Positions 1 through 9,302 of a stretch of 64,000 nt of DNA are shown piece by piece (positions within the stretch are counted from its first letter, which is position 1; every line of letters starts with the position of its first letter). This DNA is from Oceanospirillaceae bacterium. GTDB taxonomy: Bacteria > Pseudomonadota > Gammaproteobacteria > Pseudomonadales > Oceanobacteraceae. The position numbers and the translations under genes were made by a program. The notes beneath the pieces were generated by a model. The model ran no database searches, was not told the DNA's origin, and saw only the letters and a list, made by a program, of their open reading frames with translations. The stretch spans positions 29,951-93,950 of the forward strand of contig PBNY01000051.1 in NCBI GenBank assembly GCA_002723385.1, written 5' to 3'.

Positions 1-1
1 C

Positions 2-418
2 AACTGGCGAGTTGGTCAGCGCAACTGGGTTTGGCTGACGAGCGCCTATGTGAATGCCGATGTCGTACCGGGTGGGGATTTGACCGGGTTGAGCAGCCAA
101 CAACTGAGAGACAAAAAACTCAGTGAGTTGAGACTGAGTGCTCAGGACAGTGTGGTTGTCAGTTGGCACCATAAGGCCGGGCTGTTCAGTGGAACGCTCT
201 CTCACTTCTGGTATGACGCCTACAACCCTCTCACCAATGACCCGAATCGGTACCGTCGATACGAGGTCAACCTGAGAGCGGATATGGATTTTGGTCGTTA
301 CTCGCCCTGGTTTGGAGTCAATTGGCAGCGACTGGTTGACCCGAGCCCTCTGGTCTATATTAATCAGCGCTATTCGGAGGAAGATATTATTTTCCTCCAG
401 GCTGGACTGAACTTTTAA
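2..418 (+). CDS. Outer-membrane beta-barrel protein, C-terminal fragment (TonB-dependent receptor-like)
   Basis: This reading frame is open from the left edge, so the start lies outside the window; 138 residues are visible. They show alternating aromatic/polar strands typical of an outer-membrane barrel, with the motifs YRRYEVNLRADMDF and YSPWFGVNWQRL. The chain ends in Phe (QAGLNF), the usual outer-membrane insertion signal for Bam-assembled proteins. The next gene starts 20 bp downstream and the one after overlaps it, so the three probably form an operon. A TonB-dependent receptor is the likeliest family from context, but the plug domain is not visible and another barrel type is possible. 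Confidence 0.6.
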   Translation, partial: NWRVGQRNWVWLTSAYVNADVVPGGDLTGLSSQQLRDKKLSELRLSAQDSVVVSWHHKAGLFSGTLSHFWYDAYNPLTNDPNRYRRYEVNLRADMDFGRYSPWFGVNWQRLVDPSPLVYINQRYSEEDIIFLQAGLNF

Positions 419-438
419 CCGGGGATGGCAAGGAAGCT

Positions 439-1314
439 ATGACACTCAAACGCCTGCTGACGCTACTGCTATTGGGAGTTGGATTTTTATCCGGCCCGGT
501 GCTGGCAGCTGACGTGGTTTTTCTCAGCCATAAACCTCTGCCAGTGGTTACTGAGCTGGCTAGGCAAATTGGTCAAAAGCTCGGGCTGCAAACAGCCGTT
601 CAAATCATTTCAGACAGTGGATTCAACTCTGACGGCGCCAGAGCGGTGGTTGTGGTTGGGCCGCAAGCGCTGGCGCTGTGGACGCCTGGCAAGGTTCCGG
701 CTGTCGCGATTTTCGTCAGCCGTTCTCAAGTCACCAATTCTCTGGAAAGTCTGCACTCGGCCTTGTATCTGGAGCCGCCGGTTACGCGTCAAGTGGCTCT
801 GGCCAGGGAAGTCGTGGGTGACGATGTGCCGATTGGTATGTTGGCCCAGTCGAAAAGCAGTCTTTCCGTATCTGGAATGGGGCGCAATACCCAGCGTGAA
901 TTGGGTGTTCGTCCTTATTATCTGGACGACTACAGCGATATTAACAGGGCGCTGGTTGACCTGCTTGATGAATGCGAGGTACTGGTTGGTCAGTACGATA
1001 CCGAGCTTTACAGCGCCGAAAATATCAAAAATATCCTGATCACTGCATACCGACAGAACCGGCCATTGATCGGTCCTTCCAGTGCTTATATTCGTGCTGG
1101 TGCGCTGGCCACCACTTATAGCGACCTGGAAGATGTCGCAACCCGATTGGCCGAGATTCTGGATGCCGGTTTACGGCATGAGCGCTGGCTTTCGCCCGGT
1201 TACAATCCCCACTTCAAGGTTCGCTATAACGAGCAAGTGGCGCGATCACTCAATCTGGTTCTCCCCAACGCGAAGGATTTGGCGGAGGCGTTAAAGCGGC
1301 GGGAAGCAAAATGA
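439..1314 (+). CDS. Periplasmic ABC substrate-binding-like protein
   Basis: This 291-residue protein has a clear signal peptide: a positive N-terminus (MTLKRL), a leucine-rich core, and a predicted cut after GPVLA. The mature part looks like the periplasmic substrate-binding fold of the ABC type found as single-domain proteins beside sensor kinases. There are no lipobox or membrane segments after the signal. An AAGGA ribosome site precedes the ATG. It is followed by a hybrid histidine kinase whose ATG overlaps its TGA, so the protein may present a ligand to the kinase rather than feed a transporter; no permease or ATPase gene is nearby. The ligand is unknown. Confidence 0.6.
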   Translation: MTLKRLLTLLLLGVGFLSGPVLAADVVFLSHKPLPVVTELARQIGQKLGLQTAVQIISDSGFNSDGARAVVVVGPQALALWTPGKVPAVAIFVSRSQVTNSLESLHSALYLEPPVTRQVALAREVVGDDVPIGMLAQSKSSLSVSGMGRNTQRELGVRPYYLDDYSDINRALVDLLDECEVLVGQYDTELYSAENIKNILITAYRQNRPLIGPSSAYIRAGALATTYSDLEDVATRLAEILDAGLRHERWLSPGYNPHFKVRYNEQVARSLNLVLPNAKDLAEALKRREAK

Positions 1315-3197
1315 TTGCTCTCCGGCGCTGGTCAATACGACGCCGTATCGTATTGGTTGGTGTCTTGCCGGTGTTGTTGGCGGTACTGATTCTGACCAGT
1401 TACCACATGTCAGAGCACTGGCAGAGCATCAAACGCCAGAACGACAATGTTTCCTCCATGATTCTGCGTCATCTGGCGCTTTCAGCAGAATACCCGGTGA
1501 TATCGGGCAATGTGGCTCTGCTTGAACCTATGATCACAGCGGCATTGGCTCAACCTTCCATTGTGGCCGTCGCGATTCTGGATTCCGAGGGCAATGAACT
1601 GCTTCGGAGACAAATTGCTGGATACCGCAGTTTGGCTAAACAGGATGTGCACCCCCTGTATCAGGATGTGATTCAGGAAGTCAGTAGCCTGGATGAATTT
1701 TCGGAATTTTCGTCCGGGGGCGTGTCCCGGCGTCATTTGGCAACCATCGCGCTGGAAGTCTCTGATGCCTTTAGCCACGCTCAGCAGCAAAACATTTTGC
1801 AGCAGTCGTTATCCGCCGGCATCGGCGTGCTGATTCTCACAGTATTTATCGCCATTGCCATCTCAACCACCATTATCCCTGCCCTCGAAAAGTTGTCGGA
1901 GTTCATCAGTGCCCTCGCCGAAGGCAAGCTGGATCAGCGCATTGAGGTGGATGACAGTGCTGAAATTGGTCAGCTGCAGGGAAATACCAACAGTCTGGCG
2001 GAGTCTCTGGCTAATGCCCGACAGGCCAGCCAGGAATACACGCGCCGTTTACGTGAGGAACAGGGGCGTGCAGAAGCTGCAAACCAGGCGAAGAGCCGAT
2101 TCCTTACCATGATGAGCCATGAACTCAGAACGCCGCTCAATGGCGTTTCCGGGGCGCTGGAGTTGCTACAACCCGACCAATCCAGCTCCGACTTTGAGGT
2201 TTACAAGTCCTTGGCCAAATCCAGCCTTGATCAGCTGACGGTCATCCTGCAAGACGTGTTGGTGATTGTGGATGCTGAAAAAGGTCGTTTGCCGGTCAAT
2301 GTCCAAAAGCAACGGCTGCCGCAGATGCTGGAACCGTTGATTCAGGACTACCGCAAGGAGGCGCTGGAGCAACGTCTGTCGTTTGTCGTCGAATACGGAT
2401 CCATGCTGAAAGATGGAAAAATCAGTGTGGATCCGGCCTTGATTCGACAGGTTGTACGGCACTTGCTCAGCAATGCGATGAAATTTACCGAATCCGGTTA
2501 TGTGGTTCTGAAAGTCGATGGGCGGAATCGCGGTGCGGGTGCGTTGTTGACGATATCGGTCATGGATACAGGTATTGGTATACCGGATGACAAGAGAAAG
2601 CTGATTTTTGAGGCTTTCACCCAGGTCAGTACGGACTTCAATCGCCGCTATGACGGTGTCGGGCTTGGCCTGACGCTTGTGAATCACATCGTTACTATTC
2701 TCGGAGGGCATATCACTCTGGGGGATGGTCTGGAGGGAGGTACGTCCGTTGTGGTCGAGTTGCCGATTCAGGCTCCGGAATCGCCTGTGGCTTCGATCCG
2801 GAGAGTGGCGGAATCCAAGGCATCGGTGCTGATAGTCGAAGATAACCGTGTGAATCTGATGATTCTGAAAAAAATGATCAACAAGCTGTTCCCTGGTTTT
2901 ACCGTTGACTCGGTTGCTTCGGGGGAGGCCTGTCTGGAGCGAGTGGCCAGTACTTCCTATGGAGTGATTCTGATGGATTGTCAGATGCCGGGGATGGACG
3001 GCTTCGAGGCCACCACCCGCTTGAGAGCCCTGGGTGAAACCTGTCCGATCATCGCCTGCACCGCGAATGCATCATCTGATGTACACGAACGCTGTATGTC
3101 GGTGGGAATGAATGGCTTCATTGGGAAACCCGTTGACCCGGATACCCTCAAGGCAGAGCTGAAGTCCTGGCTCACCGCTTCTGAAACCGCCCACTGA
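1311..3197 (+). CDS. Hybrid sensor histidine kinase / response regulator
   Basis: This 628-residue inner-membrane protein has the full hybrid-kinase layout. A membrane segment lies at about 12-32, a periplasmic sensor region at 33-167, a second membrane segment at 168-188 and HAMP to about 240. The phosphoacceptor site is MSHELRTPLNG (His270). The ATPase N box is LLSNAMKF (about 385-392), with G boxes DTGIGIP and GVGLGL. A C-terminal receiver has Asp556 (ILMDCQMPGMDG) and the conserved Lys at 606 (GKP). There is no HPt domain or output domain, so phosphate must pass to a separate HPt or regulator. The start overlaps the preceding stop (ATGA), indicating translational coupling with the binding-protein gene, a plausible sensory partner. 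Confidence 0.9.
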   Translation: MIALRRWSIRRRIVLVGVLPVLLAVLILTSYHMSEHWQSIKRQNDNVSSMILRHLALSAEYPVISGNVALLEPMITAALAQPSIVAVAILDSEGNELLRRQIAGYRSLAKQDVHPLYQDVIQEVSSLDEFSEFSSGGVSRRHLATIALEVSDAFSHAQQQNILQQSLSAGIGVLILTVFIAIAISTTIIPALEKLSEFISALAEGKLDQRIEVDDSAEIGQLQGNTNSLAESLANARQASQEYTRRLREEQGRAEAANQAKSRFLTMMSHELRTPLNGVSGALELLQPDQSSSDFEVYKSLAKSSLDQLTVILQDVLVIVDAEKGRLPVNVQKQRLPQMLEPLIQDYRKEALEQRLSFVVEYGSMLKDGKISVDPALIRQVVRHLLSNAMKFTESGYVVLKVDGRNRGAGALLTISVMDTGIGIPDDKRKLIFEAFTQVSTDFNRRYDGVGLGLTLVNHIVTILGGHITLGDGLEGGTSVVVELPIQAPESPVASIRRVAESKASVLIVEDNRVNLMILKKMINKLFPGFTVDSVASGEACLERVASTSYGVILMDCQMPGMDGFEATTRLRALGETCPIIACTANASSDVHERCMSVGMNGFIGKPVDPDTLKAELKSWLTASETAH

Positions 3198-3240
3198 CTG
3201 TGATTTCATATGCGGGGCTGAGAGTACCCGAGGGATGAGC

Positions 3241-3286
3241 AGAAGAAAAACACAGGCCTCAATCAAACTACCATACTGAGGCCTGT
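3241..3286 (-). terminator. Rho-independent terminator of fbp
   Basis: A 10-bp perfect stem (ACAGGCCTCA at 3252-3261 pairing with TGAGGCCTGT at 3277-3286) is followed, read on the minus strand, by GTTTTTCTTCT. It lies just after the fbp stop codon and also separates fbp from the convergent sensor kinase gene. Confidence 0.8.
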
Positions 3287-3292
3287 CGCAGA

Positions 3293-4264
3293 TTAGCGCT
3301 GGTGATATTGAATCACGGTTTCCACTTCGTTGGCTGAACCCATGATGACAGGCACGCGCTGATGGATGCCTTCCGGTGCGATGTCCATAATAGGCTCTCG
3401 ACCGGTGGTGGACTGACCGCCTGCCTGATTGACCAGGAAGCTCATCGGGTTGGCTTCATACATCAAACGCAGCTTGCCAGGCTTGGATGGGTCACGGTTA
3501 TCGAACGGGTACATGAAGATGCCACCGCGAGTCAGGATACGGTGAATCTCCGCGACCATGGAGGCAACCCAACGCATGTTGTAGCGCTTGCCCAGCGGGC
3601 CTTCCTCGCCTTTCAGCAAATCAGCAACGTATTCCTGAACCGGCTCCTGCCAGAAACGCTGTACAGACATGTTGATGGCGAATTCCTTGGTGTCGGCCGG
3701 AATCTGAACGTTTTCGCGTTGCAGAACGAACTCACCGATGCGGGTATCGAGTGTCAGAGAGAATACACCATTGCCAGTAGACAGCATCATGATGGTGGAA
3801 GGGCCGTACAACACGTAACCTGCAGCCACTTGCTTGCTACCGGATTGCAGATAACTGGATTCTGCCGCCGGGTCGGCGTCCGCCGGGCATTCCAGAATGG
3901 AGAAAATGGTACCAACGGTGACGTTGACGTCGATGTTGGAAGAACCGTCCAGAGGGTCAAACAATACCAGGAAACGGCCTTCCGGGTTGGCTGGAACGGC
4001 ATCCGGCTCTTCTTCGCTGGCCAGGCCGCGAACGGAAGGTATTGCGGCGAGGCAATCCTTGATCAGGTCGTTGGAAATCACGTCCAGTTTTTTCTGGCAT
4101 TCGCCCTGCACATTTTCCTGTTCAGCACTACCGGTTACTCCGGCGAGTTCGCCAAGTGAAATCCGGTAAGCAATGTCCTTACAGCTGACGCTTAGCTGCT
4201 CGATCAGCTCTGCCAGCATCTGGTCATCACAATGTTGCTGCAAAAAGGTCCTTAGTCGCATCAT
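3293..4264 (-). CDS. fbp: Fructose-1,6-bisphosphatase, class I
   Basis: This enzyme hydrolyses fructose-1,6-bisphosphate to fructose-6-phosphate in gluconeogenesis. It is a class I FBPase of about 323 residues, the normal size. The metal and substrate motifs are clear: ASEEEPD, then [12 protein letters not shown], and near the C-terminus GGIFMYP and [11 protein letters not shown] chose the ATG at 4264 (MMRLRTF), which has AGAGG seven bases upstream; an in-frame ATG at 4282 would add MTRGKP and cannot be excluded. The gene stands alone on the minus strand, with its own terminator downstream, and is divergent from mpl. Confidence 0.93.
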   Translation of the reverse strand: MMRLRTFLQQHCDDQMLAELIEQLSVSCKDIAYRISLGELAGVTGSAEQENVQGECQKKLDVISNDLIKDCLAAIPSVRGLASEEEPDAVPANPEGRFLVLFDPLDGSSNIDVNVTVGTIFSILECPADADPAAESSYLQSGSKQVAAGYVLYGPSTIMMLSTGNGVFSLTLDTRIGEFVLQRENVQIPADTKEFAINMSVQRFWQEPVQEYVADLLKGEEGPLGKRYNMRWVASMVAEIHRILTRGGIFMYPFDNRDPSKPGKLRLMYEANPMSFLVNQAGGQSTTGREPIMDIAPEGIHQRVPVIMGSANEVETVIQYHQR

Positions 4265-4544
4265 AGGCTTGCCTCTGGTCATCTCGTCCCGGTTGTCGGG
4301 TAGGTCGGTGGTCGGTCAGAATGTCTGATCGAGCATATCTGCGGGGCAGGATATTACCCTAAAGGATAAGGTATTTCAGTGACACGGCGGGGTGACAGGG
4401 GACACTTGTTCCAAAGCTACCGGTTTGTCAGGTTCCTGTTGGTGTGATTTCGGGTATTTATCCGCAAACCAGGGATTTGCTTTGGAAGGTCGTTTGGACA
4501 GCGGGCATTGGTTACACTATCGCTTTTTCTTGAGCGGTGAAGTT

Positions 4545-5921
4545 ATGCGCCTGCACATTCTGGGAATTTGCGGCACTTTCATGGGTTCCCTGGCCCAATT
4601 GGCCAAAGCCCGGGGAGATAGTGTCTCTGGCAGTGATGCCGGTGTTTATCCACCCATGAGCGATCAGCTGATTGCTGCTGGTATTGAATTGACCGAAGGA
4701 TTTGATCCTGCCGGGATTCCTGACGATGTCGATCTGGTGATTGTCGGTAACGCCATGTCGCGAGGCAATCCATCGGTTGAGTACGTGCTGGACCGGGGCA
4801 TTCCCTATACGTCCGGGCCTCAATGGTTATCGGAATACGTTTTGCGTGGGCGTTGGGTGCTGTCGGCTGCGGGCACTCATGGCAAAACATCCACGGCCAG
4901 TATGCTGGCGTGGATCCTTGAATACGCCGGTATGGAACCGGGCTATCTGATTGGTGGAGTGCCGCAGAATTTTGACTGTTCCGCCCGGCTGGGGAGCTCG
5001 CCTTTCTTTGTGATTGAGGCGGACGAATACGACACCGCGTTTTTCGACAAGCGTTCCAAATTCGTGCATTACCAGTCCCGAACTCTGATTATGAACAATC
5101 TGGAGTTTGATCACGCTGATATATTTGCCAATCTCGATGCGATCGAAACCCAGTTCCATCATTTGGTCCGAACGGTTCCGGCCTCTGGACAGATTATCCT
5201 TCCCAACGATGAGCCAGCACTGGAGCGAGTACTCGATCGCGGGTGCTGGACACCGGTACAACGTTTTGGGAAAGCGCCGTCAGATTCTGACGCCGGCTTC
5301 CAGGTACTTGCCAACGATGGCTCTCATTTTGTCTTTACGCTTCAAGGGACCGATGTCGAAATCAATTGGTCTCTGACGGGTGAACACAATGTCCGTAATG
5401 CCTGTGCTGCCATGTTGGCAGCTCGGCACGTCGGGGTGAAACCGGCGATTGCCGCAGAGGCTCTGGGGCAGTTTCAATCCGTGAAACGACGTATGGAATT
5501 GCTGGCAACTGCCGGTGACGGACATGTTTACGATGATTTTGCTCACCATCCGACGGCCATTGAAATGACGCTGGCAGGTTTGGTTAATCGTGAACACGGT
5601 ACCGGACGGCGTGTGATTGCCGTCATCGAACCGCGTTCCAACACCATGAAAATGGGCATTCATCAGGATCATCTGATCGATTCAGCCAGAGCGGCTGACA
5701 AGGTGTACTGGTTTGAAGGCGCGCCCATGGGGTGGCCACTGCAGGCAATGGCAACGCAGGCCGGTAACGAGTGGTTCAGTCATGATGAACAGTTGTTACA
5801 GGCGCTGGCGGATGATTGGCAGCCGGGTGATCAGCTGGTGTTTATGTCCAATGGCGGTTTTGGTGGTGTACCTCGTCGTTTTGCCGAGCGCATTGCCCGG
5901 CGGCTGGGAGAGACCGAATGA
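4545..5921 (+). CDS. mpl: UDP-N-acetylmuramate:L-alanyl-gamma-D-glutamyl-meso-diaminopimelate ligase
   Basis: Mpl rejoins the recycled tripeptide L-Ala-gamma-D-Glu-mDAP to UDP-MurNAc in murein recycling, in the cytoplasm. The 458-residue protein begins MRLHILGICGTFMGSLA, the family N-terminus. It has the Mur-ligase P-loop AAGTHGKTS (about 108-116), the central EADEYDTAFFDKRSK motif and HHPTAIEMT. An upstream in-frame ATG at 4392 would add 51 residues of non-conserved sequence, so 4545 is chosen; GCGGTGAAG supplies a ribosome site. Its stop overlaps the ubiX start (ATGA), the common mpl-ubiX arrangement of gammaproteobacteria. Confidence 0.95.
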   Translation: MRLHILGICGTFMGSLAQLAKARGDSVSGSDAGVYPPMSDQLIAAGIELTEGFDPAGIPDDVDLVIVGNAMSRGNPSVEYVLDRGIPYTSGPQWLSEYVLRGRWVLSAAGTHGKTSTASMLAWILEYAGMEPGYLIGGVPQNFDCSARLGSSPFFVIEADEYDTAFFDKRSKFVHYQSRTLIMNNLEFDHADIFANLDAIETQFHHLVRTVPASGQIILPNDEPALERVLDRGCWTPVQRFGKAPSDSDAGFQVLANDGSHFVFTLQGTDVEINWSLTGEHNVRNACAAMLAARHVGVKPAIAAEALGQFQSVKRRMELLATAGDGHVYDDFAHHPTAIEMTLAGLVNREHGTGRRVIAVIEPRSNTMKMGIHQDHLIDSARAADKVYWFEGAPMGWPLQAMATQAGNEWFSHDEQLLQALADDWQPGDQLVFMSNGGFGGVPRRFAERIARRLGETE

Positions 5922-6601
5922 GTCGCCGTGTCTGCATCGCTGTGACCGGTGCTTCCGGGGCTCCCTACGCGCTCAGGTTGGCCGAAGTATTACTATCGAC
6001 CGGTGAATCGGTTGATATGATTTTCTCGAAAGCCGCGCTGTTGGTCATTGCGACGGAAACCGATTTGACGATTCCACCGAAGCCCCGCGCACAGGCGCAG
6101 TTTCTGGCCGAGCGTTTTGGCGTCGGGGACGATCGCATTCGGGTCTTTGGACGTGAGGACTGGATGGCCCCCTGGGCATCGGGCTCTGGACAACCTGGCC
6201 CGGTGATCATTTGCCCCTGCAGTACGGGGACTTTGTCTGCCATTGCTACCGGTGCCAGCAACAACCTGATTGAGCGCGCCGCTGACGTGGCTTTGAAAGA
6301 GCGGCGCAAACTGATTCTGGTGCCACGAGAAACGCCCTTGTCCGATATTCACCTCAGCAACATGCTGACGTTAAGCAAAATGGGCGCTGTGATTCTGCCC
6401 GCCAGCCCCGGCTTCTATCATCGCCCTGAGGGAATTCACGACCTGATTGACTTCGTCGTGGCGCGTATTTTGAACCAGCTGGGGATCGAGCAAACATTGA
6501 TGCCCGGCTGGGGTAGTGATACTGAAACTTCAACGGTATCTACTGCCACCCCGACAGATTCCAAAACCCAAAATGATTCGGAGAGTTCTGGCCGTGACTG
6601 A
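5918..6601 (+). CDS. ubiX: Flavin prenyltransferase UbiX
   Basis: UbiX attaches a dimethylallyl group to FMN to make the prenyl-FMN cofactor used by the decarboxylase UbiD in ubiquinone synthesis. The 227-residue protein starts with the flavin-binding motif VTGASGAPYALRL and contains CPCSTGTLSAIATGASNNL and LVPRETPLS, all family hallmarks. After the conserved domain there is a Ser/Thr/Asp-rich tail of about 30 residues (from about 198) of low complexity, longer than in most homologues. The start overlaps the mpl stop, and its end overlaps the next gene by 8 bp. Confidence 0.95.
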   Translation: MSRRVCIAVTGASGAPYALRLAEVLLSTGESVDMIFSKAALLVIATETDLTIPPKPRAQAQFLAERFGVGDDRIRVFGREDWMAPWASGSGQPGPVIICPCSTGTLSAIATGASNNLIERAADVALKERRKLILVPRETPLSDIHLSNMLTLSKMGAVILPASPGFYHRPEGIHDLIDFVVARILNQLGIEQTLMPGWGSDTETSTVSTATPTDSKTQNDSESSGRD

Positions 6602-7016
6602 ACCTGTAAATAATTCATCCAATGCCCAGGAAGAAAACCCTGTGGATGTCTCCAAGTGGCTGATGTTCGGATTTGTTGGTGGCTTGATCGTCGCAGTGTT
6701 GGCGATGGAGTATTACGGCTACATTCAGCATCCGAGTGATAGCAGCAATGCACGTATTGATGAATTTGCATTGTTGTCGCTGGCGCCGGAATACAACGTA
6801 AAGGTGTCGGAGAAGCCTTCGGGAAAGGAAGGCTTCTGCGTCGATGGTTATCTGCTGCTGCGTCCAACCAATGGCAAGGCCGTTGCAGGCATTCTGGTGG
6901 ATGCCAAGAACCGTCCGGTGGCGTGCAAACAGCACTTTGCTACTCGTGAAGCGCCAGAGGAGGTCGGTGAGCCAGCAGTCGGGAAACAAACCGAGCAAGC
7001 AGCCGGGAATCAGTAA
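6594..7016 (+). CDS. Membrane-anchored protein of unknown function
   Basis: A GTG start at 6594 is preferred because GGAGAG lies nine bases upstream; it overlaps the ubiX end by 8 bp, implying translational coupling. The 140-residue product has one membrane segment near the N-terminus (WLMFGFVGGLIVAVLAMEYY). A periplasmic-type domain with two cysteines follows (GFCVDGYLLL and RPVACKQHF), then a Glu/Gln-rich tail. I do not recognise a characterised family. A longer reading from 6516 would run further into ubiX and is less likely. Confidence 0.7.
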   Translation: MTEPVNNSSNAQEENPVDVSKWLMFGFVGGLIVAVLAMEYYGYIQHPSDSSNARIDEFALLSLAPEYNVKVSEKPSGKEGFCVDGYLLLRPTNGKAVAGILVDAKNRPVACKQHFATREAPEEVGEPAVGKQTEQAAGNQ

Positions 7017-7034
7017 TTCCCGGACAGCATGGGA

Positions 7035-7784
7035 TCAGGCCTGGTCCTCGAGCCAGGCGTCAAGCTCCTCCGAGCCACCGACATGCTGGCCATTGATGAA
7101 TACTTGCGGCACGGTTTCTCGTCCAGTGACAGCACGTAATGACGTCATGTTGGCGTCACGACCAAGCAGGATTTCCTCGAATGGCATTCCACGGTCTGTC
7201 AGCGCCTGTTTGGCTCGGGCGCAGAAGCCACAGCCGGGTTTGGTGAAGACGCTGATCGAGGCCGGCGCCTCTGCTTCTGGATTGATGTAGTTGAGCATGG
7301 TGTCGGCATCCGACACTTCAAACGGGTCGCCCGGCTTTTGAGGTTCCACGAACATCTTTTCAACCACGCCATCTCGCACCAGCATGCTGTAACGCCAGCT
7401 GCGCTTGCCGAATCCCAAATCCTGCTTGTCGACCAACATACCCATGCCGTCGGTGAACTGACCGTTGCCGTCGGCGATCAGGCGGACGTTGTCTGATTCC
7501 TGATCCTTGGCCCATGCGTTCATCACGAAGGTATCGTTAACACTGATGCACACGATTTCATCGACACCCTGATCCTGGAAAGCTTTGGCCAGCTCGTTGT
7601 AGCGAGGCAGGTGAGTGCTGGAGCAGGTGGGTGTAAAGGCGCCGGGTAACGAGAAGAGCACAACGGTCTTGCCTGAGAACAGCTCGTCACTGGATACATT
7701 GACCCAGCTGTCGTTTTCGCGTGTTGGCCAGGTGACGCTCGGGATACGTTGACCTTCCATAGCGGTAGTGATGTTATTGCTCAT
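7035..7784 (-). CDS. Peroxiredoxin-glutaredoxin fusion (hybrid Prx5)
   Basis: This 249-residue protein joins a Prx5-type peroxiredoxin (about 1-170) to a glutaredoxin (about 175-249). The peroxidatic cysteine is Cys54 in [12 protein letters not shown]. The glutaredoxin active site is CGFC (Cys185/Cys188), with the TVPQVFI cis-proline motif and GG before the last helix. Such hybrids are known to reduce hydrogen and alkyl peroxides using glutathione directly. The ATG has GAGGCAG upstream. It is divergent from the gene at 7905; I could not identify an OxyR site with confidence. Confidence 0.93.
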   Translation of the reverse strand: MSNNITTAMEGQRIPSVTWPTRENDSWVNVSSDELFSGKTVVLFSLPGAFTPTCSSTHLPRYNELAKAFQDQGVDEIVCISVNDTFVMNAWAKDQESDNVRLIADGNGQFTDGMGMLVDKQDLGFGKRSWRYSMLVRDGVVEKMFVEPQKPGDPFEVSDADTMLNYINPEAEAPASISVFTKPGCGFCARAKQALTDRGMPFEEILLGRDANMTSLRAVTGRETVPQVFINGQHVGGSEELDAWLEDQA

Positions 7785-7904
7785 GATTCTGCCTCATTGC
7801 TGTTGGGGGATATTCAGAAGACAAGGTCAGTATGGATCGATATTGGTCATAGTAGAATTTGATAGTTTATATTGTTTTGTTAGTTTTTATTAATTGGTGG
7901 CGAT

Positions 7905-8285
7905 GTGTTGATAGAACAAAGCTCAAACCTGATCCGTGAAACCCGTCCCGTGACTCTGGTCTCAGGTGCAGAAGCTGAAGCGGCCATGTTGATTAATCAT
8001 TCTGTGCTGGTTATTGCATCGGATGCGGTCGCTCAATTTACCTCGCTGGAAGCTGTGCAAGATCCTCTCGGGAATGGATTGCTGCAATCGGTTTCTCTGC
8101 CGGAAGGTTTCCTGCTGGTCGGCCCGCCGTTTATCGAACGCCACCAGGCCGGCTATGTGGGACTCAAGGACGGGCGTGCCCTGTTGATTGGCTTGAATGA
8201 TGTGCGTGTCTTCGAGTCAGCACAGGATGCGCTCAGGAACCATAATGAAATAGCGCGTCTGCCATTGCAGGCCGTTGCGGGTTAA
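7905..8285 (+). CDS. Hypothetical protein (126 aa)
   Basis: A GTG start with GGTGG five bases upstream opens a 126-residue soluble protein without signal peptide or membrane segment. It is rich in short hydrophobic strands (SVLVIASDAVAQF, GFLLVGPPF). I recognise no family. The gene lies 43 bp before an RmlD-like gene on the same strand, so the two may be co-transcribed. Codon use resembles the neighbours, which favours a real gene over chance. Confidence 0.55.
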   Translation: MLIEQSSNLIRETRPVTLVSGAEAEAAMLINHSVLVIASDAVAQFTSLEAVQDPLGNGLLQSVSLPEGFLLVGPPFIERHQAGYVGLKDGRALLIGLNDVRVFESAQDALRNHNEIARLPLQAVAG

Positions 8286-8328
8286 CCGTGCCCTCGTTTA
8301 TTTAGATAACCTTCAGGAGTACTCGCTG

Positions 8329-9168
8329 GTGGCTGTTACGCCGTTTCACACTTATGTGATTGGGGCTGAGCGTCCGGTCGGACTGTATCTGACCCGCGCC
8401 CTGTCTCAGGAAAATCTGTATTACAAAGCCGTATCCCTGGAGGGGCACGAGCGTCTGTCCGAACAGTCTTCCGGACATCCTTTTTTCGTGATTCTGCCGT
8501 CATTGGCGGTTCCGGGTGATCTCGATTCTGCCGATTACTGGATCGATATTGCCAGGGAGCACGATGCGACAGTGGTGTTGCTTTCTTCTTTACAGGTGTT
8601 TGGCAGCGCCGGCCAGGAGCAGGGGCGTGAGTTCAGGGAAGACGATGAAGTCAGCTCGGCTTCTCCCCTTGAGGAACGCATTGCCGAAACGGAAGAGAAG
8701 CTCCGCAACGCCTGTTCTCGTCATATTATTCTGCGTGTCGGGGCTGAATTTTCGTTCTATTCCGGTGACTTCTCACATCAACTTCTGAAGGCGGTGCGAG
8801 ACGAGAGAACACTCGAGCTGGATGATGAAGTTCTGTTGGCTCCGACGCCAGATGATGACGTCGCGGCGGTTATTCTGGCGATGATACGCCAGGCTGACTG
8901 TTCAGATTCTCTGTGGGGGACTTACCACTTCACTGGTACCGAGCCAGTGACTTTGTATGACTTCGGCGAAGCAATGGTGGCTGAAGCCAGCCAGTACGAG
9001 GATTTGTCCGATGTGAAGCTGATTCAGGGGGACTCCGATACTCTGCTGACGCAACTGCCTGTATGTGCGGATCTGACCAAAATACTGCATCACTTTGGCG
9101 TTCAGCATAAACCGTGGCGCAAGGGGTTGAGCCGGGTGCTGGCACATCATTATCGTGGAAAAGGTTGA
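8329..9168 (+). CDS. NAD(P)-binding RmlD-like sugar-nucleotide reductase family protein
   Basis: The product (about 279 residues) resembles the extended short-chain dehydrogenase fold of RmlD-type proteins. Features include an N-terminal strand-helix ending VIGAERPVGLYL, LLSSLQVFGSAG at the catalytic Ser/Thr region, ILRVGAEFSFYSG, and GTYHFTGTEPVTLYDF, the typical RmlD tail. The glycine-rich nucleotide loop is degenerate and the YxxxK dyad is not evident, so enzyme activity is doubtful. The GTG at 8329 is preferred (AGGAG nine bases upstream, domain begins at once) over the longer reading from 8275, which overlaps the previous gene. Confidence 0.65.
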   Translation: MAVTPFHTYVIGAERPVGLYLTRALSQENLYYKAVSLEGHERLSEQSSGHPFFVILPSLAVPGDLDSADYWIDIAREHDATVVLLSSLQVFGSAGQEQGREFREDDEVSSASPLEERIAETEEKLRNACSRHIILRVGAEFSFYSGDFSHQLLKAVRDERTLELDDEVLLAPTPDDDVAAVILAMIRQADCSDSLWGTYHFTGTEPVTLYDFGEAMVAEASQYEDLSDVKLIQGDSDTLLTQLPVCADLTKILHHFGVQHKPWRKGLSRVLAHHYRGKG

Positions 9169-9244
9169 TCAGGTTTCGCTGGGAAAATCTGAAAGCCGAA
9201 GGGAATAAAAGACAGGGACGTATGGGAGAGAATAAACAGAACAT

Positions 9245-9285
9245 CAAGACCTGCTGCTGAAGTGGTGGGGCAGCAGCGGGTCTTG
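9245..9285. terminator. Long hairpin between convergent genes, probable bidirectional terminator
   Basis: Fifteen paired bases (CAAGACCTGCTGCTG at 9245-9259 with CAGCAGCGGGTCTTG at 9271-9285, one G-U pair) form a very stable hairpin between the convergent RmlD-like gene and the gene at 9303. There is no long T run on either strand, so termination is inferred from position and strength. Confidence 0.55.
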
Positions 9286-9302
9286 TGTGTTGTCGCCAGG
9301 TA

